64,000 nt of DNA from Trema orientale (GCA_002914845.1 JXTC01000167.1:466343-530342); one strand, 5' to 3'; numbered from the stretch's first letter, positions 48,401 to 60,258 are shown. A program made the numbers and translations. The notes: generated from the sequence alone by a model not told the origin.

Positions 48401-49684
48401 GAAATTGTCAACCGTGTGAGATCAAACCCTGGAGATCCTTGCATTCTTGAGACTCAAGAGCCACTTCAAGACTTGGTGAGAGGAGTTCTTAAGATTTTTT
48501 CATCAAAAACAGCCCCTCTAGGAGCAAAAGGTTGGAAGACACTTGCAGTCTACGAAAAATCTTCAAAAAGTTGGTCATGGCTTGGTCCCATTTCTCACAG
48601 TAAGTCAGATCATGAGACCATAGAGGAGGTCACGTCTCCTGAGGCTTGGTCCCTTCCTTACAAAATGCTTGTCAAGTTGGTTGATTCATTTGCTAATTGG
48701 CTAAAAAGTGGCCAGGAGACTCTTCAACAAATAGGAAGTCTTCCTGAGCCACCTTTGGCTCTGATGCAGCTCAATCTGGATGAGAAAGAAAGATTCAGGG
48801 ACCTAAGAGCTCAAAAGAGTCTTAACACCATTACTCCTAGTACTGAAGAAGTGAGGGCTTATTTCCGCAAGGAGGAAGTTCTTAGGTATTCAATTCCCGA
48901 TAGGGCCTTCTCGTATACAGCTGCTGATGGTAAGAAATCAATCGTCGCTCCCTTAAGAAGGTGTGGTGGCAAGCCAACTTCAAAAGCCCGAGACCACTTT
49001 ATGCTGAAACGTGATCGGCCTCCGCATGTTACAATTCTTTGTCTTGTAAGAGATGCTGCTGCTAGATTGCCTGGAAGTATTGGCACAAGAGCAGACGTTT
49101 GTACTTTGATTAGAGACTCTCAATACATTGTTGAAGATGTTTCTGATGCCCAAGTTAATCAGGTTGTTAGTGGGGCCCTTGACCGTTTGCATTATGAACG
49201 TGATCCGTGTGTACAATTTGACGGGGAAAGGAAACTATGGGTTTATTTACATAGAGAAAGAGAAGAAGAGGATTTTGAGGATGATGGTACTTCATCTACA
49301 AAGAAATGGAAGAGGCAGAAAAAAGAGGCTGCAGAGCAGGCTGACCAAGGAACAGTAACCGTGGCTTACCCTGGGGCTGTGGATCAAACTGGTGGATATG
49401 ATTTGTGCTCCGATCTCAATGCTGAGCCATCGAGCGTTGATGATAAAGGAGAACTTGGATTTGATGATGTGAGACAGAATGTGGACAACAACGTTGATCC
49501 CAATCAAGGGTCTGAACAAGGTGACATACGTCAAGGTCATCCGATTGTTTGGGATGCTCTTGACCTAAATCCTATGGAAGAGAACAAATTATTGTGTCAG
49601 GAAAATTCCACAAATGAAGATTTTGATGATGAAACATTCAGCAGGGAAAGACCAGTTGGGCTTTTAAGTGCAGGCTTATTATGA
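45494..49684 (+). CDS. NFRKB: NFRKB-like protein (INO80 chromatin-remodelling complex subunit)
   Basis: This is one continuous coding exon of 1396 codons. The N-terminus is acidic and Ser-rich (residues 25-60). A conserved domain (about 75-200: IPFELYDLQGLEDILSVDVWNECL, LTKFLPDMDQETYMLTLKELF, NFHFGSPVKKLFDML) matches the DEUBAD domain of NFRKB, which in the INO80 complex binds the deubiquitinase UCH37 in animals. The middle is low-complexity, Lys/Ser-rich and likely disordered nuclear sequence. Conserved C-terminal blocks are FSIIHLLSAVRLAMITPLPE (about 902-922) and the winged-helix-like LTVQEIVNRVRSNPGDPCIL...GWKTLAVYEKSSKSWSWLGP (about 966-1033). A perfect 12-residue tandem duplication sits at 452-475. 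The start at 45494 opens the frame right before conserved acidic sequence. It is convergent with the kinesin gene. Chromatin role is by family; details in this plant are inferred. Confidence 0.95.
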   Translation: MAIEKNNFKVSRFDSEFSPGSRKSMSSDEDELQRRSSAVESDDDDEFDDADSGAGSDDFDLLELGETGVEFCQVGNQTCSIPFELYDLQGLEDILSVDVWNECLAEEDRFGLTKFLPDMDQETYMLTLKELFTGCNFHFGSPVKKLFDMLKGGQCEPRVALYREGLNFFQKRQHYHLVRKHQNNMVSNFCQTRDAWLNCRGYSIEERLRVLNIMKSQKSLMHEKMEDLETASSERESDEVLRNIRIKGKISQKIGHHSAYGVGPNLDVPLRGRALALESTNYGKQHPKGMLKLGGSKNPTAKEPGGRITSVYHGLDVNSAPYSSAVALPRQSKASGYESGAALRMRDQMRINDDGEEAYGIGDHRNRISMMDKSVVLKVGRKHDLPRGDELASESLFGFPPLSKTDLHSYGRKKNANAFSEAKLFTTKPSNVRAPYDAPKKAKYPENVQQFAAGDQMKLLKGSAAGDQMKLLKGRLPKQALKGNRVDSSDRIESFWNIRGQEEAFSVDSPPFRSDDWSVRSKKRKTGRESPEFKYKSYRSSPPQFNDRFSPSEYRAKPFEETIRGQNGGPDTAAMRGIKLFNRNEETESDSSDKSYDDEDSNPLLRSKMAYPTGVGEASRSSLLKSGQGAKKAKVVKKDTKATIQSLDGATYSSKKVGNLIEQGHIRSVEKYSSKAKQKGKLRDSSPLHESSARVLEDSYDFGLGKFAADDDHIYNLVKNGQLSGEPVEKSQKAYPVDGKQKRGVTRNHSVSHSHRFRDYNVDEEDGLLQARLSADGKRQGRFGKKGQITEAYVTDRCEKSEASLLGCSMTTKKRKGKVDVTDTYKGDEDNDQISNNPQHIEDSNSSKKKAKKKVEADAGSSDIEPSEPPISEVGTTDMELETKPQKKTFTLITPTVHTGFSFSIIHLLSAVRLAMITPLPEDTLEGSKSVDEQNKKDDGVVNGVPYEKEDASNVEHAGEVNVPSLTVQEIVNRVRSNPGDPCILETQEPLQDLVRGVLKIFSSKTAPLGAKGWKTLAVYEKSSKSWSWLGPISHSKSDHETIEEVTSPEAWSLPYKMLVKLVDSFANWLKSGQETLQQIGSLPEPPLALMQLNLDEKERFRDLRAQKSLNTITPSTEEVRAYFRKEEVLRYSIPDRAFSYTAADGKKSIVAPLRRCGGKPTSKARDHFMLKRDRPPHVTILCLVRDAAARLPGSIGTRADVCTLIRDSQYIVEDVSDAQVNQVVSGALDRLHYERDPCVQFDGERKLWVYLHREREEEDFEDDGTSSTKKWKRQKKEAAEQADQGTVTVAYPGAVDQTGGYDLCSDLNAEPSSVDDKGELGFDDVRQNVDNNVDPNQGSEQGDIRQGHPIVWDALDLNPMEENKLLCQENSTNEDFDDETFSRERPVGLLSAGLL
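46847..46918 (+). repeat. 36-bp perfect tandem duplication inside NFRKB coding region
   Basis: Bases 46847-46882 and 46883-46918 are the same 36-bp unit (starting GCAGCTGGGGATCAGATGAA) and add 12 in-frame residues ending MKLLKG. There is no visible difference between the copies, so the duplication is recent or an assembly error. Confidence 0.95.
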
Positions 49685-51427
49685 GGAATCCTTCAGGTAG
49701 CTTCAATGGCATAATGCTTTATCCACAATGAGTTTTTCCCTGTCGATCTTAGTACTTGTTTACATATAAATGCACTTTCCCGAAAAGATGGATGTTTTGT
49801 ACATGGTGTTACAAGCCGTCTGCTAGTCATTTTCTTGTTAATCTTTTCTAGTTGTCAGTTGTTAAATATTACTCATAAATGGCTACATACTGATAATGTT
49901 AGACGACATTAAGCTGAAGTTTTTTGTTGTTCATTTGGTATTACTATGTTACTTATTTAATCTTCTCCGGTTGGTCACGTATGCTTCTGCAGAATCTGCA
50001 CCAAGCACTATGAGTGCACTGGGGATCAAGGGACCTCTTTATCTTGTATGAAGGAAAACCCAATTGTGTCGAGACCAACACACACTTATCCCTTCCACTG
50101 GTTTTATATTCTTAGGTTGGTTATTATCATTCTCGATTTTCTTTTTTTCTTTTTACTGTTTTTTTTTTTTCCAATTATGTTAATATCTGGATGAATATGT
50201 TGATGTGTTATTCCTTCATTTGTTTGTCTTGTGTTTGTTAAGTGAAAACAAATTTGTTTGCAGGCCCAAATGTCGACTCGGATGATAGCATGGTAGTGTT
50301 CCATGGTGTGTAATAGAATTAGATTGAAGGTGCATTATGTGCCACATGTATATTGATTCTATTTCTAGCTGCAAATGTAGATTACAAATTGATCTCCTTT
50401 TGAGGCCCAACGCTTTTGTTGGTACACAGGTGGAATATCTATATGGTTCCGCGCTCGTAAATAATGCCTTTTCTTGTATCTACTCTCTGTCTCACTCTCT
50501 CTCTATATATATATATGTGTATATATAATTTTTTGACGGATATCCAGACTAGAATATTGAAAGAACATACATTATCCTGTAAATTGGAGAGTTTTAATAT
50601 GGTTTGATTAGTTCTATTAATATTTCCACTATTCTTATTGTAAAAACGGAGCGGCCAAACTAGAGTAAACTCTCTTGGGGGAAAAGAAAATAAGAAAAAA
50701 GGAAATCGGTTGCATCTAATCTAGGAAACCTTACCTTAGCACACGAACAGATGCAGAAGTTTTGCAAAAATAAATAAATAAAGAAAGAACAAACCTATGG
50801 TCAAAGGAAAAACATTTTAAAAGCGTGTATCGGGATACTCGGAAAAGTTGTTTAATTATTCTCAACGACGCGCTCTTTTGACAGCCGCCTAAAATACTAT
50901 AAACTCAAAGTCTGTCCATAATTTTGTATCTGAATTCATGTCCAATTGATGAATAAATAAGGCAGTTATTCTACCCTATCACACAATGTTACCAATATTT
51001 ATTTCTTTCAGTTTCTTTATTTACAACTACAACAATAGTATTTGGAAAAAATATAGGTATACTTAAAACATAACATAATCTTAAATTGGTCTTACTTTGA
51101 AATAACGGTAAAGTGTTTGATATATGAATATACTCTATGAATAAGACAAGATAAAACGAATTTTTCTTTTTTTTTCCCTAAAAAAAAAAAAGAAAAAAAA
51201 AATGGAGAAAGGAATCATCCATTTCAGTATAGTATAGAGGCAAAATCAAACACTACAGGTACCCTTACAAAAAAACACCAAAGAATACAGGATATATTCC
51301 ACCTTAAACAGTAACTTTTCTTTGAACTACTTTTTTAAAGAAAAAAATAATAATAATGAATATGGTAGTAGGCTCAGTAACATTTGACCAAATATACTAT
51401 GTACACGCTTTCTTAACGTTCCTCTCC
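49685..51427. other. Convergent intergenic region between NFRKB and kinesin-5
   Basis: It holds the 3' UTRs of both convergent genes. A pair of possible splice sites (CAG|GTAGC at about 49696 and CTGCAG at about 49993) hints at an intron in the NFRKB 3' UTR. No further gene was recognised. A TA/CT microsatellite is at about 50485-50530. Confidence 0.45.
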
Positions 51428-54400
51428 TCAGTTAATAGCAGTGAGAGGAACTCTGGAATCTCTTAACGACTGGGCAGCTTCATAAGCGCCTGAAATGTGT
51501 TTTACATCTCCATTTGCTTGCTTTACAGATTTTGCATCCCAAAATGACTTCAATAATTCCTCGAAAGCAGGGGTTCTGAGTTCTTCAATGGATGCAACGC
51601 TTGGTAGATTGAATGACCTTTTTCTTGGCGTGGAACAAGATGGTTCATCCACCTGTTTTTTTGTCAAAGTTGAAAAAATTGTTATGAGCAGAACCAAGCA
51701 TAGCATATGGGCGGGAGGGAAAAAAAAGAAAACGGGGTGTGCTGCATAAATAGCCTTACCACATATTCATCCAGAAGACATTTTCCTGCATTTTCGGTGA
51801 TTTCTACGATCTTATGGTAGTGACCACCCTTCAGTTCCCTCAAATCACCGCAGCAAGGAATGATCATTGAGTTTAGATTTCCACATGCATCGTGGTCAAG
51901 TTGTAGTGACTCTGCAAACATCAGTTTCATCAGTTACAAATTTTTCGTCACCATATAGTAAAACTGAGATAAACGTGGAAGCATGTGAAAATAGACACTA
52001 ACGATCAATAGATGAAAGCATATTCTTGTTTGCAATGTCTGCATCTTCAAGGGCAGTTGACACGGCGGAGGAAAACCTAGCACGTAGGATTTCATTGGCT
52101 TTGATTCCTCCCCTATTTAGAATTTCAGAAAAGGAAAAGAGTAATCGTGAATCTTCAAATCAAAATCATGATTCAAATTTTGTGAGGAAAGTGAAGAAGC
52201 AAACCTGACAATGGAATCCACAGAAGCGACATTTTTACTTTCTAAACTCATCAAGGATTCTTGGGCATTCCTCCATTGTTGCGCACCTATTTTTGACTTT
52301 TTCAAACTGCATGATGTTATTTTAGATTAATTTCAGGAACCAAAAAAAAAAAAAGAAAAGAATTCATATGGCCGGGCTGATGCATTACAGGATCAAAAGT
52401 AGTCCTACCAGTTATGAAGGACCTCCTCAAGGTCTTTCTTTCCAGATTCCACTGCAGAAGTATCTTCCACATAGTGGGATTCTGTTTCATCCATGTGAAC
52501 CGTCCACCTAGCTTTAACAGAAGAGGTGGATTCTTGCATGGTTGACATCTCTTGCTGCAGTTTAATGGTCCTACTGGTTGCACTCTCCCTGAGATCATTT
52601 ACTGCCAGTTGGACCTAAAAGATAGATGTGCCATGTCATCAGTTGAAGCTTATGAGAAGTTACAACACGTTTAAGAAATGGAAGAGAAATAAGAATTAGC
52701 CTCTTTTAAAAGAAAAAACAAATACCAGTCCTTTCTTCCTGGCATTTGAACTTGCCAGCAGCTCTGCCACTTTTTGTAACAATTGTTGTTCCTCATTAGC
52801 AGCACACTCCTAAATATGATAGAAAACAATTATTAATCTCACTTTGTAAAACGAGATAAATTATCTGGATTCTTCAGCCAAAGAATATGATGCAAAGCAC
52901 CTCGAATTTCTTTTCAAATTCAGACAACTTTTGATCATTTACACTCTGTGCTTCTTCCACTATTTGGGTCAGATTGGATGCATGCACGTCTAGAGTCTTG
53001 AAGAAGTCCACAGTAATCTTAGAAATCGAACGTGCAGTTTCCACTGCTCTGGCATGTGCCTGTATTTAATATTTTAACAGATAGAAGCAGTCAGAACACT
53101 TTACTTTAAAAATTAAATAAAACATAGAAATGACGAGGCAGTCAGTCAACTGGAACAATACAGTAGCAGTCAGAACAGTTCTACTTTAAAAATAACTAAA
53201 ACACAGAAATGACAGGCAGTTAGTCTACTTATCCATATAGGGGTACAAACCTCACGCTGTTGTTGTGCATATGCAGAAAGCTTCTCCTCTTGCTTGTGAA
53301 GACTACTTTCAAGATCACTGAGCAACACATCAGCGTCTAAAGCAATTCCTTTGAAGAGCTGAAATCATATAAATGAAGTAAAATGCAAGAGAAAAAGGAT
53401 TAACAAGTTTAAGACAAAGTTGTACTACTTGTATTATTGACTACTTACATCCTCGAGTGCAGAAGCATGCTTAGAGACCTCAGAGTTTAGATCAACAAAA
53501 GTTGACCGAGAATTCCCTTCAAGCTCCCCAGAAATGTCATCCAAAGATTTAGTACCAGAACCATACATTGCTTTCAACTTTCCAAGTCTTTCTCGCAGTT
53601 CATCAGTAGCCTTCAAACAAATGAAAAAGATAGAGTTGTATAGACGGACAATTAATTTTAGATATACATTGGACTCTTGTTGAGATCTTACCTCAGCCTT
53701 TGTTGATACAAAGGACTTCATATCTTCCTCCATATCTTTCAGTTGCTGCTCCTGTTGTGTCACAGAAACTGCAACAGTCTTGTGCAAGATTTCAAGCTGT
53801 TGGGTTAATTGGGATTGGAATTTCTGCACAAGTAGTTTGTTACCATCTTCTATTTTATCCTTGCGTTCTGGAAGAGGAGCAACAAATCACTTGTAGTCTT
53901 GGGAAGATAATATCGAAGAAATTTGTCATCCAAAATATTGAATACAAACCAATTTTGGCAAATAAACTGGATACATCTGATGCAGCATTCTCCAGTTCTG
54001 CTCGAAGCTCAAATGAGCGCTCAACAAGTGCTTTTTCTGAGAATGGTAACAGAGTGAAAAGGTTATTTATACAAAGGCAAATTACAACAATTTAAAAGAA
54101 TATGGTATGTATGTATCAACCAGATGAAATATGAACTGTAGATTGGAAATGAAAAGCAAAATCACTTGAACCTTCAAAAGCTATTCAGTAACTAAATGGG
54201 ATATATAGTCATAAACTGAACATTTGGCAATTTTAAATAAAGCTCTCAAAAGCTAAACCTAAGTAAGGAACAAAATGACAAACTAGATCGAGCACTTTGC
54301 TTACCAGATTTGAGGAGATTGGATATCAAAAACTCCTTTTCTTTAATCGTCACATTTGCCTGTCGATGTTTTTCTTCGAGATCAAACAATACTTGTTCAG

Positions 54401-57200
54401 TTTGCTCGAGTTTTTTCTGAAGTACAACAGAGATGAGTTTTAAGATCGTGAAGGTTGAAGAAAAATAAGACAAATGGTTCAATTAAGAAATAGAAATAAT
54501 TAAGCATACTATCAACCAACCATATTTACAATTACCTCAGTTCTTTCAAGTTTCTCACTTAATTCAGCAGTCAGAAGTTGTTGAGAATTGTATAGTTCTT
54601 GAAGCTCCATTAGTTGCTGTTCAGAAGTTATGATGTGTTAATGTCTTATTTTCAAACATGAGGGCCGAGAAACAATGATATTGGAACACAATCTTGACGA
54701 GAATACCTTATCTTTGGTGTCAGAATCAAGTTCCATGCGCTCTATCTTTTCAGCCATTGCCTAGGGTAGCAGATAAAATAGAGTCAAGAAGAGGGAATGA
54801 TTTATGAAACTCTACTAAGAATATTATTCCCACATTTAGCTATGTGATGAGGATTGGACGGACCTTCTTCTCTGCTTCTTCATTAAGGTAGCGATCCCGT
54901 GGTATATAGATTCCATTCTTCTCTCTTGCAGCATATACCTCTAATTCAAGGAAATTGACAATCAGGGATCATATGAAAGCATTTCTGGAAAAACAAAATC
55001 CAGAGAGAAAATGCAAGAGCATGTATCATAAAAGCAGCAAATACCTTGCTTGAGCCTATCAATTTCAGAATACAAATCCTTGATCAAAGCAGATTTCATC
55101 ATCTTCTGGTTTATCTGAAATATCAATTTACAGAAATCCATTTAGACACTACAAAGAATTGTTTTGCTTGATATTCAGAAGATGGGATGGCACCAAAGAA
55201 ATAAAAATAAGAGAGTGAACAACAGATGACTGACCTCTGGTTTGTTCTTTATATTTTTGGCACGGTGTGCATAATCAAGAGTGCTGAGCGTTTCTTCCAG
55301 ACAGTGGATGGAGGGTGATATTGTGGCAATTATGCATGTCTTTGTTTTCCCTCCCAAGGAATCCCTCAGCAATCTTGTTAGTTTGCTATCCCTAATATTT
55401 ACCAATTGTATTTCATTAGTATCTAGGAGGTAGGAATTAACCATCTTCATAAAAATTGACAAAATTAGATTATATACCTATATGGAATATGACCAGAGTG
55501 TTCAACCAGTGCGTTAATAACGCGACCAAGTGTAAGTAAGCTTTTGTTGATCTCCCCAGCTTCTCTAGCTCTGCCCTGAGAGTAAGTATTTCTTTTCAGC
55601 AATCTAAGAGGAGTGAACCTTCCTCATGAGTTAATGTGGTGCAATTAGGGATTAAGTTGAGAAAATGGCGATAAGATTGTCTCTATATGCATAGCAAGTA
55701 TCACATAAAGTATAACCCTTGTCGAATAAATATGCCACTAAAATTCTCTCAGTCAGAGTAAAGAAACTGTCACTATATGCATATACCATACCTCTCTGGC
55801 ACCAGAACGAGAAATGTTCTCAGAACNNNNNNNNNNNNNNNNNNNNNNNNNNNNNNNNAATCATCTCTTCCCCTTCTGGAGTACATTCCTTAATGTGAAT
55901 TGTGATAGAAAATATCGAGTGAGAACGACTGCTTTGTTTGTTAAGAAGAGTCTCAGCAGTACGCCTTTTTGCCGAACCTTTCTCCAATATTTTATAGATT
56001 TCATTTGCTGTGCATACTATTTCTTCTTCCAAGCCCCTAACAAAGACACCTCCCCTTCCATCCTCCATGAGAGCTATGGGTTTCTTAGATTTATCATCTA
56101 CAAATTTCGTGCTTTCCTCTGGGGCCAAGAGATCCGTAATCTCCTCATTGTACAGCTCTAAAAATGTTACTTTCATACTATACTCGGCATTTTGAGCTTC
56201 TAATATGTCAAAAATTTGTTTGACAGCTCTTGGGATGACACCTGCATCACTTGGAAACTCTCCATTCTACCAAAAAATGAAAAACAAAAAACAAAAAAAT
56301 CAGTAAAGCATAGGCGAAGTGGAAAGCAACTTAATCTTATGTTCTGACATTTCCTTAATTTATAAACTATACCTTTTTTCTTGCTCCGCCTTCCATTGTG
56401 TATGTTTTCCCAGTTCCTGTCTGACCATAGGCAAAAATGGTGCAATTATAGCCCTCCAGTACTTCATACACTATAGGAGACACAGCCTGGTCATATAACT
56501 CCTGCTGCTGAGATGCCGGACCGAAGACCTAAACCACATTATCTAACTTAGTAACTAATTTCGAAAAGGCAAGCAACAACATACTATAAGATAAACCATT
56601 CAACAAATTTCTAATTTTGTTCATGCTTAAGACAGCTCCACAATTTCGCCCATCCAGACGCCAAGAAAATAAAACCCTTGAAGCAGAATTAAACTTCAAA
56701 TAATGATGTTACTACTTCTTCCACTGCCAAAAACACAGTTTCATGTTACTCAAAAAGAATAACAAAACAAAAGATAACTCACAAACCTTGTCAAACGCAA
56801 AAGTTCTGTCAATTTGCTTGTTAGCTATATTCTGAATTGCAGAAACTTCTCTCCTATTGTCATTACAAGTTATGACCACTGGGGTATGTAACCTCATCTC
56901 ATCCTCACTCAGAGGCCTACAACAGACAAAATGCACCCAATATTAAATCTAGGCAATGGTAAGTAAAGATTAAAGAATCCCCAACAAGAACCGGGTAACC
57001 GAGCAAAGTCTGATTCATTCAACTTACCTGCAACGCACAAGAACCTGCACGTTGACACCCTTATCTTTTTCATGCTTGCTACTTGAATTAGAATCCCCAG
57101 ATCGCAGATCCCGAGCCGACTTGTCACTCGATCGTGGGGTCTGAGAAGGTGAGAGTGAAACCAACCCTCCTCTTCTCTGCTGGGGCTGAGAGGAATCCAT
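51428..57200 (-). CDS. KIN5: Kinesin-5 (BimC/Eg5-type) spindle motor
   Basis: This is a plus-end-directed homotetrameric motor that cross-links and slides spindle and phragmoplast microtubules. Coding exons, 5' to 3': 57200-57028, 56916-56787, 56528-56373, 56266-55792, 55575-55478, 55391-55235, 55114-55045, 54940-54864, 54760-54707, 54616-54536, 54416-54305, 54036-53950, 53867-53692, 53610-53449, 53358-53251, 53059-52901, 52809-52726, 52614-52409, 52306-52205, 52112-52003, 51911-51760, 51652-51428. All boundaries are GT-AG and phases agree outside the N gap. Motor: P-loop GQTGTGKT (136-143), switch [22 protein letters not shown] after the gap, [19 protein letters not shown], and neck NIKNKPE. 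The stalk is heptad-rich. The tail holds a BimC-box-like STPRKRS (about residue 984 on) with a Thr-Pro that could be a CDK site. Length is about 1051 aa, as usual for plant kinesin-5. Probably G2/M-regulated (see 58138-58201). Confidence 0.96.
55827..55858. other. 32-N assembly gap in kinesin-5 exon 4
   Basis: The run of N removes the switch II DLAG part of the motor domain. With 32 bases the reading frame does not join; a length of 1 modulo 3 is needed. Family length predicts about 34 missing bases. Confidence 0.97.
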
Positions 57201-58137
57201 AGCTTTCTATACTGCTCCTTTGAATCTCAGACCTTCAACCCAAAATCAGGGACAAACCCAATTAATCTTATACCTATTTGGATAAGAATTGAAGCTAATT
57301 TAGATCAAAAATAGAAACTTCAACATTCCTAATCACACAATGCTTGGTTAAATTTGGATTCAATCACAATATGAATGTCAGTGATTTGACTACTCCCCAG
57401 TTCTGTTTCACCGAAACTCAAGCCATTGCTGACTCCGTACCGGCACCAGAAAAAATTGAACTCACTGAGTCAACGCGACTCGGAACAAAGATCAGAAACT
57501 CCCAGATGCTCAACACGCGTAGATTTGAGCAATTAAACAATGCAAATATAGAATTGCATCGAAAATGTACAATTCAATATCTTTTTTTTTTCTCGAAAAT
57601 AAATAAATAACGATAAATAGGAGCCGGATCGAAGCCAAATTTCCACAATTTGAAACCAAAAAAAAAGGAGGGGGGGACTCACAGCAGAATCTAAATGCCG
57701 GCCTTTGAGAAGAAAGTTCACTGGTTCAGCTTGCCCAAAATGGATTGAGGTAGAGAGAGAAAGAGAGTTAGTGAGAGAAAGAAAGAGATTGTTGAAGCAA
57801 TGTCGACGATGATTCTTAGACAGAGAAAGTCCTGGAGCTTATAGAGAGAGAGATACAGTGATACGTGCGTGTTTTGTATATATGAATTTCTCTCCTAAAT
57901 ATTTTATGTATATATATATATGTATATGTATAGAGGGCTGTGTGAGAGGGAAGCAAGGGAGAGAGTGCGTGACTCACTGTGTGAGCGCTCTGCCTGCGTT
58001 TAATAAATAAAATAATTCAAATAAAGATTTTTGTTATAATAATTTTGAAAATAAAATAAAATAAAAAAGAAAAAAGACGTTTGGGGACATGACATGGGAG
58101 CGTTTTTTGAAAAATCCAAGGACGGCAGGCAAACGAG
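57201..58137 (-). promoter_or_regulatory. kinesin-5 5' UTR and proximal promoter region
   Basis: Directly upstream of the ATG the minus strand has a CT-rich leader, seen on the plus strand as GAGAGA runs at about 57747-57860. TATA-rich DNA at about 57888-57930 could hold the core promoter. A 5' UTR intron is possible but cannot be fixed. No other gene is visible. Confidence 0.45.
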
Positions 58138-58201
58138 AGCTAACGGCGTTAAGAGGGAAAAGATCCGTTTTGATCGCCAATTCCAATTTCCCGACCGTTA
58201 T
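58138..58201. promoter_or_regulatory. Cluster of MSA-like AACGG motifs upstream of kinesin-5
   Basis: Three AACGG cores lie within 64 bp: CTAACGGC at 58140-58147 (plus strand), and CCGTT (AACGG on the minus strand) at 58165-58169 and 58195-58199, the last inside GACCGTTAT. The plant mitosis-specific activator (MSA) element, bound by three-repeat MYB (MYB3R) factors, has AACGG as its core and drives G2/M genes including kinesins. Binding here is inferred. Confidence 0.55.
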
Positions 58202-59871
58202 AAATCGACAAACCAGCTTTTAATTATCTATCCTTTTTAAAAAGTTTTGAAAACTCAATCCGCTTCGGATACTCTCCTCCGTTTTTCTCCATATTACCAA
58301 AATAGCCCTCTCTTCCTTTTCGGCTCTTTTTTTTTTTTTTTGTTTTTTAATAAATTTCTTTTGGGGTTATGGAACTTAAGCAATGCTTAGAGACAAAATA
58401 ACTTGTCTATTTAACACAAGGTCTCCTGCTGGTGGGAGCAAAAAAGCTGGGCTCCACATTTTTGGTTCATTTCTTTCTTTTTTTTTTTTTGAGAGGGACT
58501 CATTTATTTCTCATGCACAAATAGATAATGTAATAATTAATTTAGATGCATGGTTTTGATTATTAATTGTTTCAAATTTAAATTGAGGTGGCTTTTGGCT
58601 CATTTATTTCTCATGGACAAGACGTAAATTGAGGCAGCAACGAGAAAGTAATTGCAGATTGATAAAGATTTTTAAGCACTCGTAATATCAAAATTTGTCA
58701 TTCTTTATTATGAACTTAGATTTATTCCCCAAAAAAAAGTTAGAAGTCTGTAATTATATATAAATGAGAATATCATAGAGGTGAAATGGCCAAAAGAAGT
58801 TCAGGGGACATTGGTCTTCTTTTTTCCTTTTTTTTTGTGAGAGATATAAAATAGAAATTAACTTTATTAAACAAACTAAAAGAAAATAAAATTTAGAGCC
58901 TGCCCATCTACACCAAATTAAGTTTTCTTTTAATTCATATTTCAAATGTTTACTTACTTAGTTATCACTTCAATGCTCTTGGAGCTTGGACTAGACTCTG
59001 TATATGTGTTCAACAAAATCAGTTTTTTTTTTTTTTTTTGAGTGCCAATAATATAAACAATGCTGCTTTGGATAATTAAATTTTACCTAAACTTTGGTGG
59101 ACGGTATATCTTCCTTTTGTCATTAGTGTCATGTTAAAGGGATACTAATCTTTCCATTCTTTCTCTCTCCTCTTCCAATTATCATGAGAACTTTCTCCTA
59201 ATTAGAGAATAAGAAAGAAGAATTTTCTCCTTTTTCCCCCCTATTGTGAGGCCAAATTGTCATAGCGTGTACCTACTTGTGGATTGATTATTTTTCATTC
59301 AATCAGAAAAATTTATCACAAGCGGGCCATAACTAGATTCTACTAAACATATATATATATATAGGGCACCAATATATATATATATATATACCGGGGGGGA
59401 AGGAACCTATAAGATTAGTATTTAATATGGATTTGGATTGTGTATATGTCTATCCAACTCTTACGTTCTCAATTCTTTAGGAGTTACCCTTTGAATCAAT
59501 ATTATTCATTAGCATACTCAAGATGAAATTATAATATTGATAAATAGGGAAAAACATTATTGGAAGAAGAAACTTGCATGATGATATAAAGGGTCGGAAA
59601 GACAAAAGTGGGGTTCAAATGTGGTGGCAAAGTTGCTCCACGTGACAAAGATTGATGGTAGCAGGCACATGTTGTTTGGTGCCCCAATATTTTCTCCTTT
59701 TTTGGTTTATAGAGAAACACCTAATTCGTTCACTTTCTTCCTAAAACCAAGGCCCCATCTATGCTAGCTTCTCTCATTTTCTATCTGTCTCAACCCTCTT
59801 CTAAATTTCTACCACATTTCAAAAGCTTCCAAGTGAAACAAATACCTATTGATCTCATATATATATATATA
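58202..59871. other. Intergenic DNA
   Basis: AT-rich with several poly-T runs. A short TA repeat with an AGGGCACC word at about 59347-59380 recalls the end of MITE family X and may be a remnant. No gene recognised. Confidence 0.4.
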
Positions 59872-60086
59872 GGGCACCCAGTATTTTTTTTTTTTTTTAC
59901 TTATCATTGATATTATTTTGCCTAATTAAAATTTATCACGTACGTCTTTTTTATGATAAAAATTAGAGATAGAAAAACATTAAATAATGTGTATTTATTT
60001 TTTTTTCCAATTATTCAAATTATGATACTAAAAAAAACCTATAGATAGGTAAAAAAAACATTTATTAGAATAGGAATCACGTATTT
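59872..60086 (+). mobile_element. MITE family X, copy 2 (decayed)
   Basis: It shares with 42346-42586 the GGGCACC/GAACACC start after a TA run, the CTAATTAAAA block, the TACGTCTTTT word, the AATAATG(T/A)GTAT word and the TATAGATA-poly-A end. Same orientation as copy 1. Confidence 0.6.
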
Positions 60087-60254
60087 GTATTATTTATGTA
60101 GTGTGAGCTTATGAGTTATGACAAATGTTTGCACCAAAGATTGTTTGACACCCATATATATTAACCTACCCTCTATAAAAGAATGTGGTTTATTCTTTCT
60201 GATTTATCATCGAGTTGAAGAAAATACATTGCCATTTGGACCCAGTTGGTTGCA

Positions 60255-60258
<4 letters not shown>

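Noticed and set aside
57344-57610. 88-codon plus-strand frame upstream of kinesin-5
   Set aside because: It lies antisense to the kinesin-5 leader, has no family motif and ends in simple sequence.
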